This document shows, piece by piece, positions 16,973 to 26,307 of a stretch of 64,000 nucleotides of DNA. Position numbers and translations under genes: made by a program. The stretch is from Solirubrobacter sp963798325 (GTDB taxonomy: Bacteria > Actinomycetota > Thermoleophilia > Solirubrobacterales > Solirubrobacteraceae). Position 1 is the stretch's first letter, and every line of letters begins with the position of its first letter. The DNA is taken from the NCBI GenBank assembly GCA_963798325.1, contig CAWCSS010000007.1:15646-79645 (forward strand), written 5' to 3'. The notes beneath the pieces are model-generated. The model ran no database searches and was not told the origin of the DNA. It saw only the letters and a list, made by a program, of their open reading frames with translations.

Positions 16973-17343
16973 CCGATGTGACCGGCGTCGACTTCGTCGC
17001 GATCATGACCAAGGACCACGACGCCGCCGTGAAGTTCTACGGCGAGACGCTCGGGCTGCCGTTCCTGAAGCAGTGGGGCAGCATGCCCGGGACGGAGTTC
17101 CAGGCCGGCAACCTGACGCTGGCGGTGATGCAGCCCGACGCGTTCGGGTTCGAGTGGAGCCCGAGTGCGACGATGATCGCGCTGCAGGTCGATGACGTCG
17201 CCGCCACGCGCGCGAAGCTGGAGGCGAAGGGCGTGGAGTTCCGTGGCGAGATCCTCGACAGCGGCGTCTGCCACCAGTCGTTCTTCGCCGACCCGGACGG
17301 CAACCCGCTGAACCTTCACCATCGGTACGCGCCTAAGGAATGA
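16969..17343 (+). CDS. VOC-superfamily protein (glyoxalase/bleomycin-resistance-like)
   Basis: A 124-residue single-unit VOC protein: DFVAIMTKDHDAAVKFYGET at the start and SFFADPDGNPLNLHHRY at the end are the two beta-alpha-beta-beta-beta modules. Candidate metal ligands (Glu/His) are present, but substrate cannot be predicted. It is coupled to the MFS gene and overlaps the convergent fdhD by 11 bases. Confidence 0.8.
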   Translation: MTDVTGVDFVAIMTKDHDAAVKFYGETLGLPFLKQWGSMPGTEFQAGNLTLAVMQPDAFGFEWSPSATMIALQVDDVAATRAKLEAKGVEFRGEILDSGVCHQSFFADPDGNPLNLHHRYAPKE

Positions 17344-18082
17344 CGCGCTCGGGGCGCGAATACACGTTCACGCCGCCGCGGCGCGCGAAGCCCGCCAGGG
17401 TCATGCCGCGGTCGGTCGCCAGGGAGACCGCGAGCGAGGTCGGGGCGCCGACGCCGACGAGGATCGGCGCTCCCGCCACCGCGGCCTTCTGGACGAGCTC
17501 GAAGCTCAGCCGGCCGCTGACGCAGAGCACGTTGCCGTGCAGCGGGAGCCCGCCGTCGAGCAGCGTGCGACCGATCACCTTGTCCATCGCGTTGTGGCGG
17601 CCGACGTCCTCGCGCACCGTCAGGAGCGTGCCGTCGGGCGTGAACAGGCCGGTGGCGTGCAGGCCGCCGGTGCGGGCGAAGCCGGGCTGGCGCAGGCGCT
17701 CGGGGAGATCGGCGAGCAGTGCGCGCTCGATCGTGAAGCCGTCCGGGAGCGGCGCCGCGTGGACGGCGACCTCCTCCAGCGCGCCCTTCCCGCACACGCC
17801 GCAGCTGCTGGTCGTGTAGAACGAGCGCGCGGACGGGTCGCGCGCCAGAGGCCCTGCCACCTCGACCGTGTTGTTGGCGAAGTCCTCCGTGGGCCCGGCG
17901 TGGTGGGGCTCGGTGATCAGCCCCTCGCCGTAGAGGAACCCGAGCGCGAGCTCCTCGTCGTGGCCGGGCGTGCGCATGGTGACGGCCAGCGGCGCGCCGT
18001 CGACGCGGATCTCGAGCGGCTCCTCGACGGCGACCTCATCGCTGATGCCGTCGTGCTCGACGACCCGGCTCAGCTCATGCAC
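17333..18082 (-). CDS. fdhD: Formate dehydrogenase accessory sulfurtransferase FdhD
   Basis: A 249-residue FdhD. It transfers sulfur from IscS to the molybdenum cofactor and is needed for active formate dehydrogenase (family knowledge). The reactive cysteine pair is in TTSSCGVCGKG near residue 95, and REDVGRHNAMDKVIG near 160 is the family's most conserved stretch. The start at ATG 18082 overlaps the end of the catalytic-subunit gene by eight bases, so it is the last gene of the formate dehydrogenase operon. It could serve both enzymes of this window. Confidence 0.94.
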   Translation of the reverse strand: MHELSRVVEHDGISDEVAVEEPLEIRVDGAPLAVTMRTPGHDEELALGFLYGEGLITEPHHAGPTEDFANNTVEVAGPLARDPSARSFYTTSSCGVCGKGALEEVAVHAAPLPDGFTIERALLADLPERLRQPGFARTGGLHATGLFTPDGTLLTVREDVGRHNAMDKVIGRTLLDGGLPLHGNVLCVSGRLSFELVQKAAVAGAPILVGVGAPTSLAVSLATDRGMTLAGFARRGGVNVYSRPERVIP

Positions 18083-20150
18083 TGGCCAGCGCGGGCATCA
18101 ACGTCGCCTCTTCCGGGATCGGGCGGACGTCGACGGCGATCACCTTGTATTCCGGGCACGAGGTGTTGACGTCGGCCGAGGAGCCGATCAGCAGGTTCGT
18201 GCGCGTCTCCGGGAAGTGGAACGTGGTGAACACGTGGCCCTTCTCGATCCGGTCGGTGACCTGCGCGGTGATCTCGATCCGGCCCTGCTTGGAGCGCACC
18301 GAGATCATGTCGCCGTCGGCGACCCACAGGCGCGCCGCGTCGTCGGGGTGGATCTCCAGGTAGTCGCGGTCGTTGAGCTCCACGTTGCCGGTGCGGCGGG
18401 TCATCGTGCCCGCGTTGTAGTGCTGCAGCCGGCGGCCGGTGACCAGGATCAGCGGGAACTCCTCGCTGGCGGCGTCGCCCGGCGCCTTGTAGGGCAGCGC
18501 GGCGAAGCGGGCGCGGCCGTCGGGGAGCTCGAACTCCTCGGCGTAGAGGATCGGCGCGTCGGTGCCGTCCGCTGCGACCGGCCACTGCAGGCCCTTGCGG
18601 CCAATGCCCTCGTAGGTGACGCCGGCGAAGTGCGGCGTGAGCGCGGCCACCTCGTTCATCGCGTCCTCGGGCCCGTCCCACGGCAACTCGTGGCCGAGCG
18701 CGCTCGAGATGAGCTTGATGATCTCGAAGTCGGTCTTGGCGCCGCCCGGAGGCTCGATCGCCGGGTTCACGAGCTGGATGCGGCGCTCGGCGTTGGTGAA
18801 CGTGCCGTGCTTCTCGAGGAAGCTCGACGCGGGCAGGATCACGTCCGCGTACTTCGTCGTCTCGGTCTCGAAGATGTCCTGGCAGACCATGAACTCGAGG
18901 TTCTCCAGGGCGGCGACGACGTGCGTGGTGTTCGGGTCGGTCTGCGCGACGTCCTCGCCGAAGATGTACATCGCCTTCAGGTCGCCGGCGACCGCGGCAT
19001 CGAACATCTGCGGGATCGTGTAGCCCTGCTCACGCGGGATGTCGACACCCCAGCACTCCTCGAACTGGCGCGCGGTCTCCTCGTCGCCGACGCTGCGATA
19101 GGCGGTGAAGGTGTCCGGCAGCGCGCCCATGTCGGACGAGCCCTGCACGTTGTTCTGGCCGCGCAGCGGGAGCAGCGCGGAGCCGTCGCGGCCGATCTTG
19201 CCCGTCATCAGCGCGGTGTTGCAGATCAGCTGGACGACCTCCGAGCCGTACTTGTGCTCGGTCACCCCCAGGCCCCAGCTCCAGCACGCGTTCTCGGCCT
19301 CGCCGTAGATGTGGGCGGCGCGCTCGATGTCGGCGGCGGGGACGCCGGAGATGTCCTGGACGATCTCGGGCGTGTACTGCGGGAGCAGCTCGTCAAGGGT
19401 CTCGTAGCCGTTGGTGCGGGCGTCGATGAACGCGGGGTCGACGAAGCCGTCGCGGTGCAGGACGTGGGTGATGCCGAGCACGACGGCGGCGTTGGTGCCC
19501 GGCCGCGGGCTGAGGTGCAGGACGCCGTAGTCGGCGAGCTCGATCCGGCGCGGGTCGATCGTGACCAGCTTCATGCCGCGCAGCGTCGCCTGCTTGATCC
19601 GCGCGCCGACCACCGGGTGGCCCTCGGTCGGGTTCGCGCCCATCAGGATCGTCGCGTCGGCGTGATCGAAGTCCGTGAACGAGCCCGTCGCGCCGCTGAG
19701 CCCGAACGCCTTGCGCAGCGCGAAGGACGTCGGCGAGTGGCACACGCGCGAGCAGTTGTCGATGTTGTTGGTGCCGATCGCGGCGCGCATCAGCCGCTGC
19801 ATCGCGTAGCAGTCCTCGTTGGTCGCGCGCGAGGAGGCGAGGCCGGCGATCGCGTCCGGGCCGTGGTCGGTCTTGATCCGCGTCAGCTCGGTGGTGATGC
19901 GGTGGATCGCCTCCTCCCAGGTGGCGATCCGGAACGTGCCGTTCTCCTTGATCAGCGGGCTGGTGAGCCGGTCGCGCTTGCGGGAGAACTGGTGGGCGAA
20001 GCGGCCTTTGAGGCAGGTGTGGCCCTCGTTGGCGGGGCCGTCGAGCGCGGGGCTGATCGAGGCGATCTTGCCGTTGCGCGCGTGGGCCTCCAAGCGGCAG
20101 CCGACGCCGCAGTAGCCGCACGTGGTCGAGACAGTCGAGTCGAAGCGCAT
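18075..20150 (-). CDS. Formate dehydrogenase catalytic subunit, molybdopterin type with Cys ligand
   Basis: A 691-residue bis-MGD oxidoreductase. The N-terminal [4Fe-4S] motif is CGYCGVGC with a later CLKG; the molybdenum ligand is Cys137 in SRVCHSPTS, with the following His that marks formate dehydrogenases. MGANPTEGHP and the C-terminal molydopterin-binding domain (VTGRRLQHYNAGTMTRR) are present. It oxidises formate to CO2. Partner genes encode an iron-sulfur subunit and a NuoEF-like diaphorase, so electrons go to NAD. No export signal is seen, consistent with a cytoplasmic enzyme. Confidence 0.92.
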   Translation of the reverse strand: MRFDSTVSTTCGYCGVGCRLEAHARNGKIASISPALDGPANEGHTCLKGRFAHQFSRKRDRLTSPLIKENGTFRIATWEEAIHRITTELTRIKTDHGPDAIAGLASSRATNEDCYAMQRLMRAAIGTNNIDNCSRVCHSPTSFALRKAFGLSGATGSFTDFDHADATILMGANPTEGHPVVGARIKQATLRGMKLVTIDPRRIELADYGVLHLSPRPGTNAAVVLGITHVLHRDGFVDPAFIDARTNGYETLDELLPQYTPEIVQDISGVPAADIERAAHIYGEAENACWSWGLGVTEHKYGSEVVQLICNTALMTGKIGRDGSALLPLRGQNNVQGSSDMGALPDTFTAYRSVGDEETARQFEECWGVDIPREQGYTIPQMFDAAVAGDLKAMYIFGEDVAQTDPNTTHVVAALENLEFMVCQDIFETETTKYADVILPASSFLEKHGTFTNAERRIQLVNPAIEPPGGAKTDFEIIKLISSALGHELPWDGPEDAMNEVAALTPHFAGVTYEGIGRKGLQWPVAADGTDAPILYAEEFELPDGRARFAALPYKAPGDAASEEFPLILVTGRRLQHYNAGTMTRRTGNVELNDRDYLEIHPDDAARLWVADGDMISVRSKQGRIEITAQVTDRIEKGHVFTTFHFPETRTNLLIGSSADVNTSCPEYKVIAVDVRPIPEEATLMPALASA

Positions 20151-20157
20151 GACGGTG

Positions 20158-20775
20158 TTACCTCAGGTGTAGCAGTGTCATCTCGGTGATGGCGTCGGTC
20201 GGGCACGTGTCGGCGCACGCGCCGCACGAGACGCAGGCCGAGTCCTTGAACCCCTCGTCGAGGCCGGCGACGATGTTCGCCTCGAAGCCGCGACCGACCG
20301 CGGTGAGCGCGAAGGTCCCCTGCACCTCGTCGCACGCGCGCACGCAGCGCCCGCAGGAGATGCACCACTCGTGCTGGAACGCGAGGTAGGGATGGCGCTC
20401 GTCGTGGGCGACGTCGTGGGTGGCGCCCGGCCAGCGCGTCTCGCTGACGCCGAGCATCCGCGCGACCTCCGCGAGCTCGGTGTGCTCGCCCGGGGGACCG
20501 GGGAGCTCGGACAGCACGAGCTCGACCACGGCGCCGGCGACGCGCTTGGCGGTGGCGTCCTGCGTGTCCACGACCATGCCCGGACGGACCTGGGTCGTGC
20601 ACGACGCGACCGGCCCGGGCGCGCCCTCGACGGCGACCAGGCACACGCGGCACGCGCCGAACGGCGCCTGGCGGTCGTCGAAGCACAGGGTCGGGATCGG
20701 CGTCGGCGAGGCTTCCAGGATCGTCGTCCCCGGCGGCACCGAGACGGTCTCGCCGTCGATCGTGAGCTCGATCAT
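20158..20775 (-). CDS. Iron-sulfur subunit of NAD-linked formate dehydrogenase (NuoG/HoxU N-terminal type)
   Basis: A 205-residue electron-transfer protein. A [2Fe-2S] ferredoxin domain (IPTLCFDD, GACRVCLVAVEG, ASCTTQ) is followed by a His/Cys-ligated segment and two [4Fe-4S] motifs (WCISCGRCVRACDE, ACVSCGACADTCPTDA). The stretch before the first Cys is a few residues shorter than usual (ILEASPTPIPTLC). It bridges the molybdenum subunit and the flavin subunit. The start at 20775 overlaps the upstream stop by ATGA. Confidence 0.88.
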   Translation of the reverse strand: MIELTIDGETVSVPPGTTILEASPTPIPTLCFDDRQAPFGACRVCLVAVEGAPGPVASCTTQVRPGMVVDTQDATAKRVAGAVVELVLSELPGPPGEHTELAEVARMLGVSETRWPGATHDVAHDERHPYLAFQHEWCISCGRCVRACDEVQGTFALTAVGRGFEANIVAGLDEGFKDSACVSCGACADTCPTDAITEMTLLHLR

Positions 20776-22355
20776 GCGAGCCCCAGCTCCTCGGGCCAGT
20801 GGGCGAGCAGGCTGCGGATCGGCGCCGGCATGCCGCCGCCGTGGGCGCACAGGCTGCCGAGCTCGAGCGTCTCCAGCAGCGCCTCGAGCTTGGTCGCGTC
20901 GACCGGGTGGCCGTCGGTGAACATCGAGTGCGCGCGCTGCAGCCCGATCCGGCACGGGAAGCACTTGCCGCAGGACTCGGCGGCGCCGAAGTGCAGCAGG
21001 TGCTTGGCCACCGCGCGCATGTCGGTGAGCTCCTCGAACCCGACGATCCCGCCGTGGCCGACCATGCAGCCCTCCATCGCCAGCGGTTCGAAGTCGAACA
21101 CGGTGTCCAGCTTCCAGCCGGGCAGGATGCCGCCGAGCGGGCCGCCGATCTGCAGCGCCTTGATCGGCCGGTCCATGCCGCCGGCGAGCTCGCACAGCTC
21201 GGCGACGGTCATGCCGAACGGGACCTCGTAGAGGCCCGGCCGCCTGAAGCGTTCGTTGAAGCAGACGAGCTTGGTGCCGGGCGTGCCGTTCGGGCTCAGC
21301 GCCTTGTAGGCGTCGGCGCCGTGCTTGGCGATGAACGGGATGTTGCACAGCGTCTCGACGTTGTTGACGACCGTCGGGAGGCCGTGGACGCCGCGCTCGG
21401 CCGGGAACGGCGGGCGGGCGGAGACCGTGCCCCGCAGGCCCTGCAGGCAGCTCAGCAGCGCCGTCTCCTCGCCGACCACGTAGGAGCCTGCGCCCTCGAC
21501 GACGGTGAAGCTGAAGTCGGTGTGCGCGCGGGCCTCTTCGATCGCCTGCTCCAGCGCGGGCTTGGAACGCGGGTACTCGGAGCGCACGAGGATGAAGCCG
21601 TGCTGTGCGCCGACGGCGAAGCCGGCCAGCGCCATGCCCTCCAGCAGCAGGTGCGGGTTGTCCTCCATCAGCACTTTGTCGATATAGGAGCCGGGGTCGC
21701 CCTCGTCGCCGTTGGCCACGATGACCTTCTCGGGGTTGGGCGAGCGGGCGGCGAACTCCCACTTGTTCCCGGCCGGGAAGCCCGCGCCGCCGCGGCCACG
21801 CACGTTGGCGGCCTTGACCTGCTCGAGCAGCTCTTCCGGTGTGGTCCGGGCGGCGTAGCCCGACCAGTCGCCCTTGCGCAGCAGCACCGGCTCGCCGAGG
21901 CTCTCGCGGTGCGGTTCGGCGGCGGGTTCGGTCGCGCCGGCGAGCAGGCGCTCGACGGCGCCGGGTCCCGCGTCGATCGTGTCGCCGTCGCGCACGGCCG
22001 GGCTCGCGTGGCAATACCCGAGGCAGACGGTCTCGGCGAGGCTCACGCTGCGGTCCTCCGCGCGCTCGCCGAGCTTGAGCCCCAGCGCCTGCTGGACCTC
22101 CTCGACGTGCACGTCGCCGGTGGTCGCGAAGCACGCCGTGCCCGTGCACACCCGCACGTGCCGGCGCCCGCGCGGGGCGAGCAGATCGTCATAGAAGGTC
22201 GACACGCCGTGCACGGCGGCCTCCGGCAGGCCGGAGCGCTCAGCCGCGAGCCGCCGGTCGTCGTCGGTGATCTCTCCCCGTTGATCCATCGCCTCTTTGA
22301 GCACTTCGAGCGCGGTGGGCGCTCCCTGCTCGTGGTGGCGACGGACCAGTTCCAC
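20772..22355 (-). CDS. NADH-dehydrogenase-like diaphorase subunit of formate dehydrogenase (NuoE-NuoF fusion)
   Basis: A predicted 527-residue fusion. Residues 1-130 are a thioredoxin-like [2Fe-2S] NuoE domain (VCTGTACFATTG, VCLGYCHASP). The remainder is NuoF: GRGGAGFPAGNKWEF for FMN, ANGDEGDPGSYIDK for NADH and ESCGKCFPCRIGL with a later Cys for the [4Fe-4S] cluster. It passes formate electrons to NAD. The GTG at 22355 was chosen because the NuoE fold begins there; the open frame runs to 22442 but would then run into the LysR operator. First gene of the minus-strand operon. Confidence 0.88.
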   Translation of the reverse strand: MELVRRHHEQGAPTALEVLKEAMDQRGEITDDDRRLAAERSGLPEAAVHGVSTFYDDLLAPRGRRHVRVCTGTACFATTGDVHVEEVQQALGLKLGERAEDRSVSLAETVCLGYCHASPAVRDGDTIDAGPGAVERLLAGATEPAAEPHRESLGEPVLLRKGDWSGYAARTTPEELLEQVKAANVRGRGGAGFPAGNKWEFAARSPNPEKVIVANGDEGDPGSYIDKVLMEDNPHLLLEGMALAGFAVGAQHGFILVRSEYPRSKPALEQAIEEARAHTDFSFTVVEGAGSYVVGEETALLSCLQGLRGTVSARPPFPAERGVHGLPTVVNNVETLCNIPFIAKHGADAYKALSPNGTPGTKLVCFNERFRRPGLYEVPFGMTVAELCELAGGMDRPIKALQIGGPLGGILPGWKLDTVFDFEPLAMEGCMVGHGGIVGFEELTDMRAVAKHLLHFGAAESCGKCFPCRIGLQRAHSMFTDGHPVDATKLEALLETLELGSLCAHGGGMPAPIRSLLAHWPEELGLA

Positions 22356-22425
22356 CAAATTTCGCGACAAGGTTCGGCCATCGTCGCGTTCTGCGCCGCA
22401 CTTGTCCAAGTGCTCCGAGCGATGT

Positions 22426-22448
22426 ATTGATAGAGCAGACAAATCAAT
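22426..22448. promoter_or_regulatory. LysR-type T-N11-A dyad between formate dehydrogenase operon and lysR
   Basis: ATTGAT and ATCAAT are separated by 11 bases, a textbook LysR recognition geometry. The right arm overlaps the ATG of the divergent LysR gene at 22447, consistent with autoregulation; the diaphorase start lies about 70 bases away, a normal distance for activation. Confidence 0.6.
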
Positions 22449-23307
22449 GTTCTTCCGTCAGCTGGAATATCTGGTCGCGCTGGACCGCGAACGCCACTTC
22501 GGCCGCGCCGCCGCGGCGTGCCACGCCGCCCAGCCCACCCTCTCCGCCGGGATCCGGTCGCTGGAGCGCGAGCTCGGCCTGCCGCTGGTGCGCCGGGGTC
22601 GCGAGTTCGAGGCGCTCACACCGGAGGGGGAGCTGATCCTCGAGTGGGCGCAGCGGGCGCTGGCCGACCTCGAGTCGCTCAAACAGGAGGCTTCGCGGTT
22701 GCGCGGCGGCCTGGAGGGCACGCTGCGGATCGGCGCGATCCCGACCTCGCTGCCGCTGTCCCCGCGGGTCACCGCGCGCTTCCGCGAGCGCCACCCGCGG
22801 ATGCGGGTGCGGCTGATCTCGATGAGCTCGCGCGAGATCGCCCACGGGCTCGAACACGGCTCGATCGACGCCGGCCTCACCTACCTCGACAACGAGCCGC
22901 TCGCGCACGTCGACAGCGTGCCGCTCTGGCGCGAGCACTACCTGCTCGTGACGCCCCCGGACGCGTCCTTCGGCGCGACCGTCACCTGGGCCGAGGCCGC
23001 GACGCTCCCGCTGTGCCTGCTCACGCCCGACATGCAGCACCGCCGGATCGTCGACGCGGCGTTCAGCGCCGCGGGCGCGACCCCGGCGCCGGTGGTCGAG
23101 ACCAACTCGGTCTCGACGCTCGTCGCCCACGCACGAGCCGGACTGCCGGGCATCACCGCGCAGACCTGGCTGGAGGCGAACCCGCTCCCCGCCGACCTGC
23201 GCGCCATCCCGCTCGTCGCGCCCGCGCTCGAGCACACGATCGGGCTGGTGGCCAGCAGCGCGATCGAGCGCACGCCCGTGATCGCGGAGTTGCTGGATCT
23301 GCTCTAG
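22447..23307 (+). CDS. LysR-family transcriptional regulator, probable formate dehydrogenase regulator
   Basis: A 286-residue LysR protein. The winged helix covers residues 1-60 (FFRQLEYLVALDRERHFGRA, AAQPTLSAGIRSLERELG), followed by the periplasmic-binding-like effector domain (GTLRIGAIPTSLPLSPRV). It is divergent from the formate dehydrogenase operon and a T-N11-A dyad lies between them, so it most likely controls that operon. The effector could be formate or a redox signal; the sequence does not say. Confidence 0.9.
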   Translation: MFFRQLEYLVALDRERHFGRAAAACHAAQPTLSAGIRSLERELGLPLVRRGREFEALTPEGELILEWAQRALADLESLKQEASRLRGGLEGTLRIGAIPTSLPLSPRVTARFRERHPRMRVRLISMSSREIAHGLEHGSIDAGLTYLDNEPLAHVDSVPLWREHYLLVTPPDASFGATVTWAEAATLPLCLLTPDMQHRRIVDAAFSAAGATPAPVVETNSVSTLVAHARAGLPGITAQTWLEANPLPADLRAIPLVAPALEHTIGLVASSAIERTPVIAELLDLL

Positions 23308-23554
23308 GAGCGGCGGGTATGGGTCCGTAGGTGGATGGCTTCCTTCTGGGACTGTGGCTGCGTTGCGCGTTCGGCTCGGGCGTGGCCTGCCTCGTCGGCC
23401 ACGTGGCGAGGTCCCGCCAGGCGGTTGTCGGCCGCCTGTAGCTCAATTGGCAGAGCACTTGATTCCCGTGAGCACACCATGACCGGGCGCGCCATTGCCG
23501 GTGCGGGCCGGCCGAACGTCCGGGCACGACGCGACGACGCCTAGACTCGCCCTC
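23308..23554. other. Intergenic stretch with a tRNA 5' half
   Basis: No convincing gene. The only structured element is the tRNA-like fragment at 23431-23473. The promoter of hemW (TAGACT at 23542-23547) lies at its end. Confidence 0.6.
23431..23473 (+). pseudogene. 5' half of a tRNA gene (remnant)
   Basis: Bases 23439-23457 read TAGCTCAATTGGCAGAGCA, a perfect D-arm with T8-A9. The anticodon stem starts CTTGA and the loop would be TTCCCGT, which would put CCC (Gly) at the anticodon. The matching 3' stem, variable loop, T-arm and acceptor are absent; unrelated sequence follows. It is therefore a broken tRNA or a fragment left by recombination. Confidence 0.5.
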
Positions 23555-24766
23555 GTGGCCCGCCTCCCCGAAGGACTGCCCGCACCGGCGGACGGCGCGC
23601 TGGCGCCCGAGGCGCTGGCGGGCGTCGGGACGCGGCCGTTCGGGTTCTACGTGCATGTGCCGTTCTGCGCGTCACGCTGCGGCTACTGCGACTTCAACAC
23701 CTACGTGCCGGGCGAGCGGGGAGCTGAGCAGGCGGGTGGCTACGTGGGCGCGCTGCTGGCCGAGATCGACCTCGCGGCGCGGGTGCTCGGCGCGCCGCCC
23801 CGGGTGGACACCGTGTTCTTCGGCGGCGGAACGCCGACGATGCTGTCGGCCGCGGAGTTGACGACGATCCTTCGACGGATCGAGGAGCGCTTCGGCCTGG
23901 CGCCGGGCGCCGAGGTCACCACCGAGGCCAATCCCGAGTCGGTCGATCCGCGCAAACTCGAGGCGTTGCGCGCGGCCGGGTTCACGCGGCTGTCGCTGGG
24001 GATGCAGAGCGCGGTGCCGCGGGTGCTGGCGACGCTTGACCGCGTGCATTCGCCCGGGCGCCCGGAGCGGGCCGTCGCCGAGGCGCGTGCCGCGGGCTTC
24101 GAGCAGATCAGCCTGGACCTGATCTACGGGACCCCGGGCGAGACCGCGGACGACTGGCGGGCCTCGCTCGACGCCGCGCTCAGCGCTGAACCCGACCACC
24201 TCTCGACCTACTCGCTGATCGTCGAGCCCGGCACGCGGATGGCCGCGCAGGTGCGCCGCGGCGAGCTCGAGGTGCCGGGCGAGGCGGTGATCGTGGACCG
24301 CTTCGAGACCGCCGAGCGCGTGCTCGCCGAAGCCGGGATGGCGTGGTACGAGACCTGCTCGTGGGCGACCGGCGAGGCGGCCTGGTGCAGGCACAACCTC
24401 GGCTACTGGGCCGGTGGGGACTGGTGGGGCGCCGGGCCGGGCGCGCACAGCCACGTCGGCGGCGTGCGCTGGTGGAACGTGCTGCACCCGCGGGCATGGA
24501 CCGAGCGCCTCGCGGCCGGCACCTCACCGGCGGCGGCGCGCGAGCTGCCGGGTGAGGATGAGGTTCGCCTGGAGCGGGTGATGCTCGGGCTGCGGCTGCG
24601 GTCCGGGGTCGCTCTCGACGGGCTCACGCGCGAAGGAGTGGCGGCGGCCGCTCGCCATGTCGCCGGCGGGCTGCTGGAACCGGCCGACCACGCCGCCGGG
24701 CGTGCCGTGCTGACCCTGCGCGGGCGGTTGCTCGCCGACCCGGTGACGCTCGACCTCGCCTCCTGA
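23555..24766 (+). CDS. hemW: Radical SAM heme chaperone HemW (coproporphyrinogen oxidase-like)
   Basis: A 403-residue radical SAM protein. FYVHVPFCASRCGYCDF near residues 30-46 holds the C-x3-C-x2-C cluster and VDTVFFGGGTPTML is the SAM-binding region. It has the HemW C-terminal domain and lacks the extra N-terminal residues of genuine HemN, so heme insertion rather than coproporphyrinogen oxidation is likely. The GTG at 23555 follows a TAGACT hexamer by seven bases, which points to a leaderless transcript. Confidence 0.9.
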   Translation: MARLPEGLPAPADGALAPEALAGVGTRPFGFYVHVPFCASRCGYCDFNTYVPGERGAEQAGGYVGALLAEIDLAARVLGAPPRVDTVFFGGGTPTMLSAAELTTILRRIEERFGLAPGAEVTTEANPESVDPRKLEALRAAGFTRLSLGMQSAVPRVLATLDRVHSPGRPERAVAEARAAGFEQISLDLIYGTPGETADDWRASLDAALSAEPDHLSTYSLIVEPGTRMAAQVRRGELEVPGEAVIVDRFETAERVLAEAGMAWYETCSWATGEAAWCRHNLGYWAGGDWWGAGPGAHSHVGGVRWWNVLHPRAWTERLAAGTSPAAARELPGEDEVRLERVMLGLRLRSGVALDGLTREGVAAAARHVAGGLLEPADHAAGRAVLTLRGRLLADPVTLDLAS

Positions 24767-24802
24767 GCACCGTGGCGCGAGCGCGATGAGGCTGAGCGTC
24801 GC

Positions 24803-26298
24803 CTAACGGCGAAGGCTGCGCGCGATCGCGAGCATCTGCGCGTTGGTCAGCTTGAGGGTCAGCGTGTTCGAGACCCACCACGAGCCCTCATCGGTCCGCA
24901 ACGCGACGCGCCGCAGGTGACGGCCGTCGTAGTAGAGGGCGAAGGTGCGGCCGCCGAGCGAGCGCTCCTCGTCGGGGGCGGCGAGGATCGGCGGATCGAT
25001 CCAGTCGGTGCCCTGGATGCCGTAGTACTCGCCGAGGCCGGCGCGCACCGCGAGCCGGTAGGCGCGGTGGGACTTGCCCTGCTCGTCCTTGAGCGCGTAG
25101 GCGCGGGTGCTGTCGTAGACCGCGCCGGGCAGGCGGCGCGTGGGGTGGAGCACGCCGCGCAACTTCGGCGCGGGCGCGGGGACCAGGCCGGTCGCACGGG
25201 TCGTCCTGTGCCTGCGCTTGGTCGTGGGTGCCGAAGCGGCGACGACGACCGGGTGCAGGAACCGGCGCACGGCGGCGTGCGCGGCGGCGGGGGTCGCGTA
25301 GACGTACGACGGGCCGAGGGTGGCCGGGAACGGGACTTCCTGGACCGGCTTGCCGGCGGCGTCGACGGCGAGCTTGGCCAGCGCCAGCAGCTGTTTGGAG
25401 CCGCGGATGTCGGTGCGGGTGTTCTTCCCGAGCAGGCGCAACAGCTCATGGCGATCCGACAGCAGCTCCCCGACGCCGAACTGCGCGCGCGCCTGGCGCA
25501 GGAAGTCGTGCTGGCGCGCGGCGCGCACGAGGTCGTTGTCGCCGTGGCGGTAGCGCACGTAGTCGAGCGCGTCGTTTCCGCACAGGCGCTGATAGCCGGC
25601 CTGGACGTCGATCGAGGCGTAGTTGGTCGCCGCCGTCCCGGCGTTGCGGTTGAAGTAGTGGCGGTCGACGTCGGTGTAGACGCAGCCGAGCTGGTCGACG
25701 AGCGCGCGGAAGCCGGCGAAGTCGACGTCGATCACGTGGTCGATGCCGATCCCGAGCACCTGATGGAGCGTCTTGACGGTGAGCGGGACGCCGCCGTAGG
25801 CGTAGGCGGCGTTGAGCTTCGCCGTCCCCTTGCCCGGGATCGTCACCTTCAGATCGCGCGGGACCGAGAGCACCGTGACGGCCTTCGCCCGCGGGCTCAG
25901 GCGGACGAGCATCATCGTGTCCGAGCGGGCGTCGTGCTTGGCCGCGGTGGCGCGATGGTCGGAGCCGATCAGCAGGATCGTCTGGCCGCTGCCGCTCGCC
26001 GCGCCGCCGGAGACGGTCGTCGACGTCGCCTCCTCGCCGAGGTCCACGCGCGGCTGCGCCTCGAGGACGTGCGCGGTCGCGTGCAGCTCATTCGCGCCGA
26101 CGGCAAACGCCCCGCCGGCCGAGCAGGCGAAGACGGTTGCGCACGCGGCCACCAGGCGGCCGAGCGCGCCGCGGTTGGAGGGGAGCGCGGGCACTCCCTC
26201 TCGATGTCGGCCTTCGCGTGGCCGACCTTGAACCACGGGTTCGGCTGCGGGTCGGTCTCGAACTCCGCCTTGCTTTCCAGGTGCCGCCGAGCCGCCAT
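24803..26298 (-). CDS. LytR-CpsA-Psr family protein, interrupted by one frameshift
   Basis: One N-terminal membrane segment (LVAACATVFACSAGGAFAVG) is followed by an LCP domain: TILLIGSDHRATAAKHDARS, DTMMLVRLSP, VLSVPRDLKVTIPG, KLNAAYAYGG and YVRYRHGDNDLVRAARQ include the Arg/Asp residues that bind polyprenyl-pyrophosphate. The protein should attach glycopolymers to the cell wall. The start at ATG 26298 (MAARRHLESKAEF) is in a different frame from the main domain; the shift is near 26190 in a short G run and corresponds to one missing or two extra bases. The C-terminal 150 residues are specific to this protein and of unknown role. Confidence 0.8.
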
Positions 26299-26307
26299 GC
26301 TTGGCCG

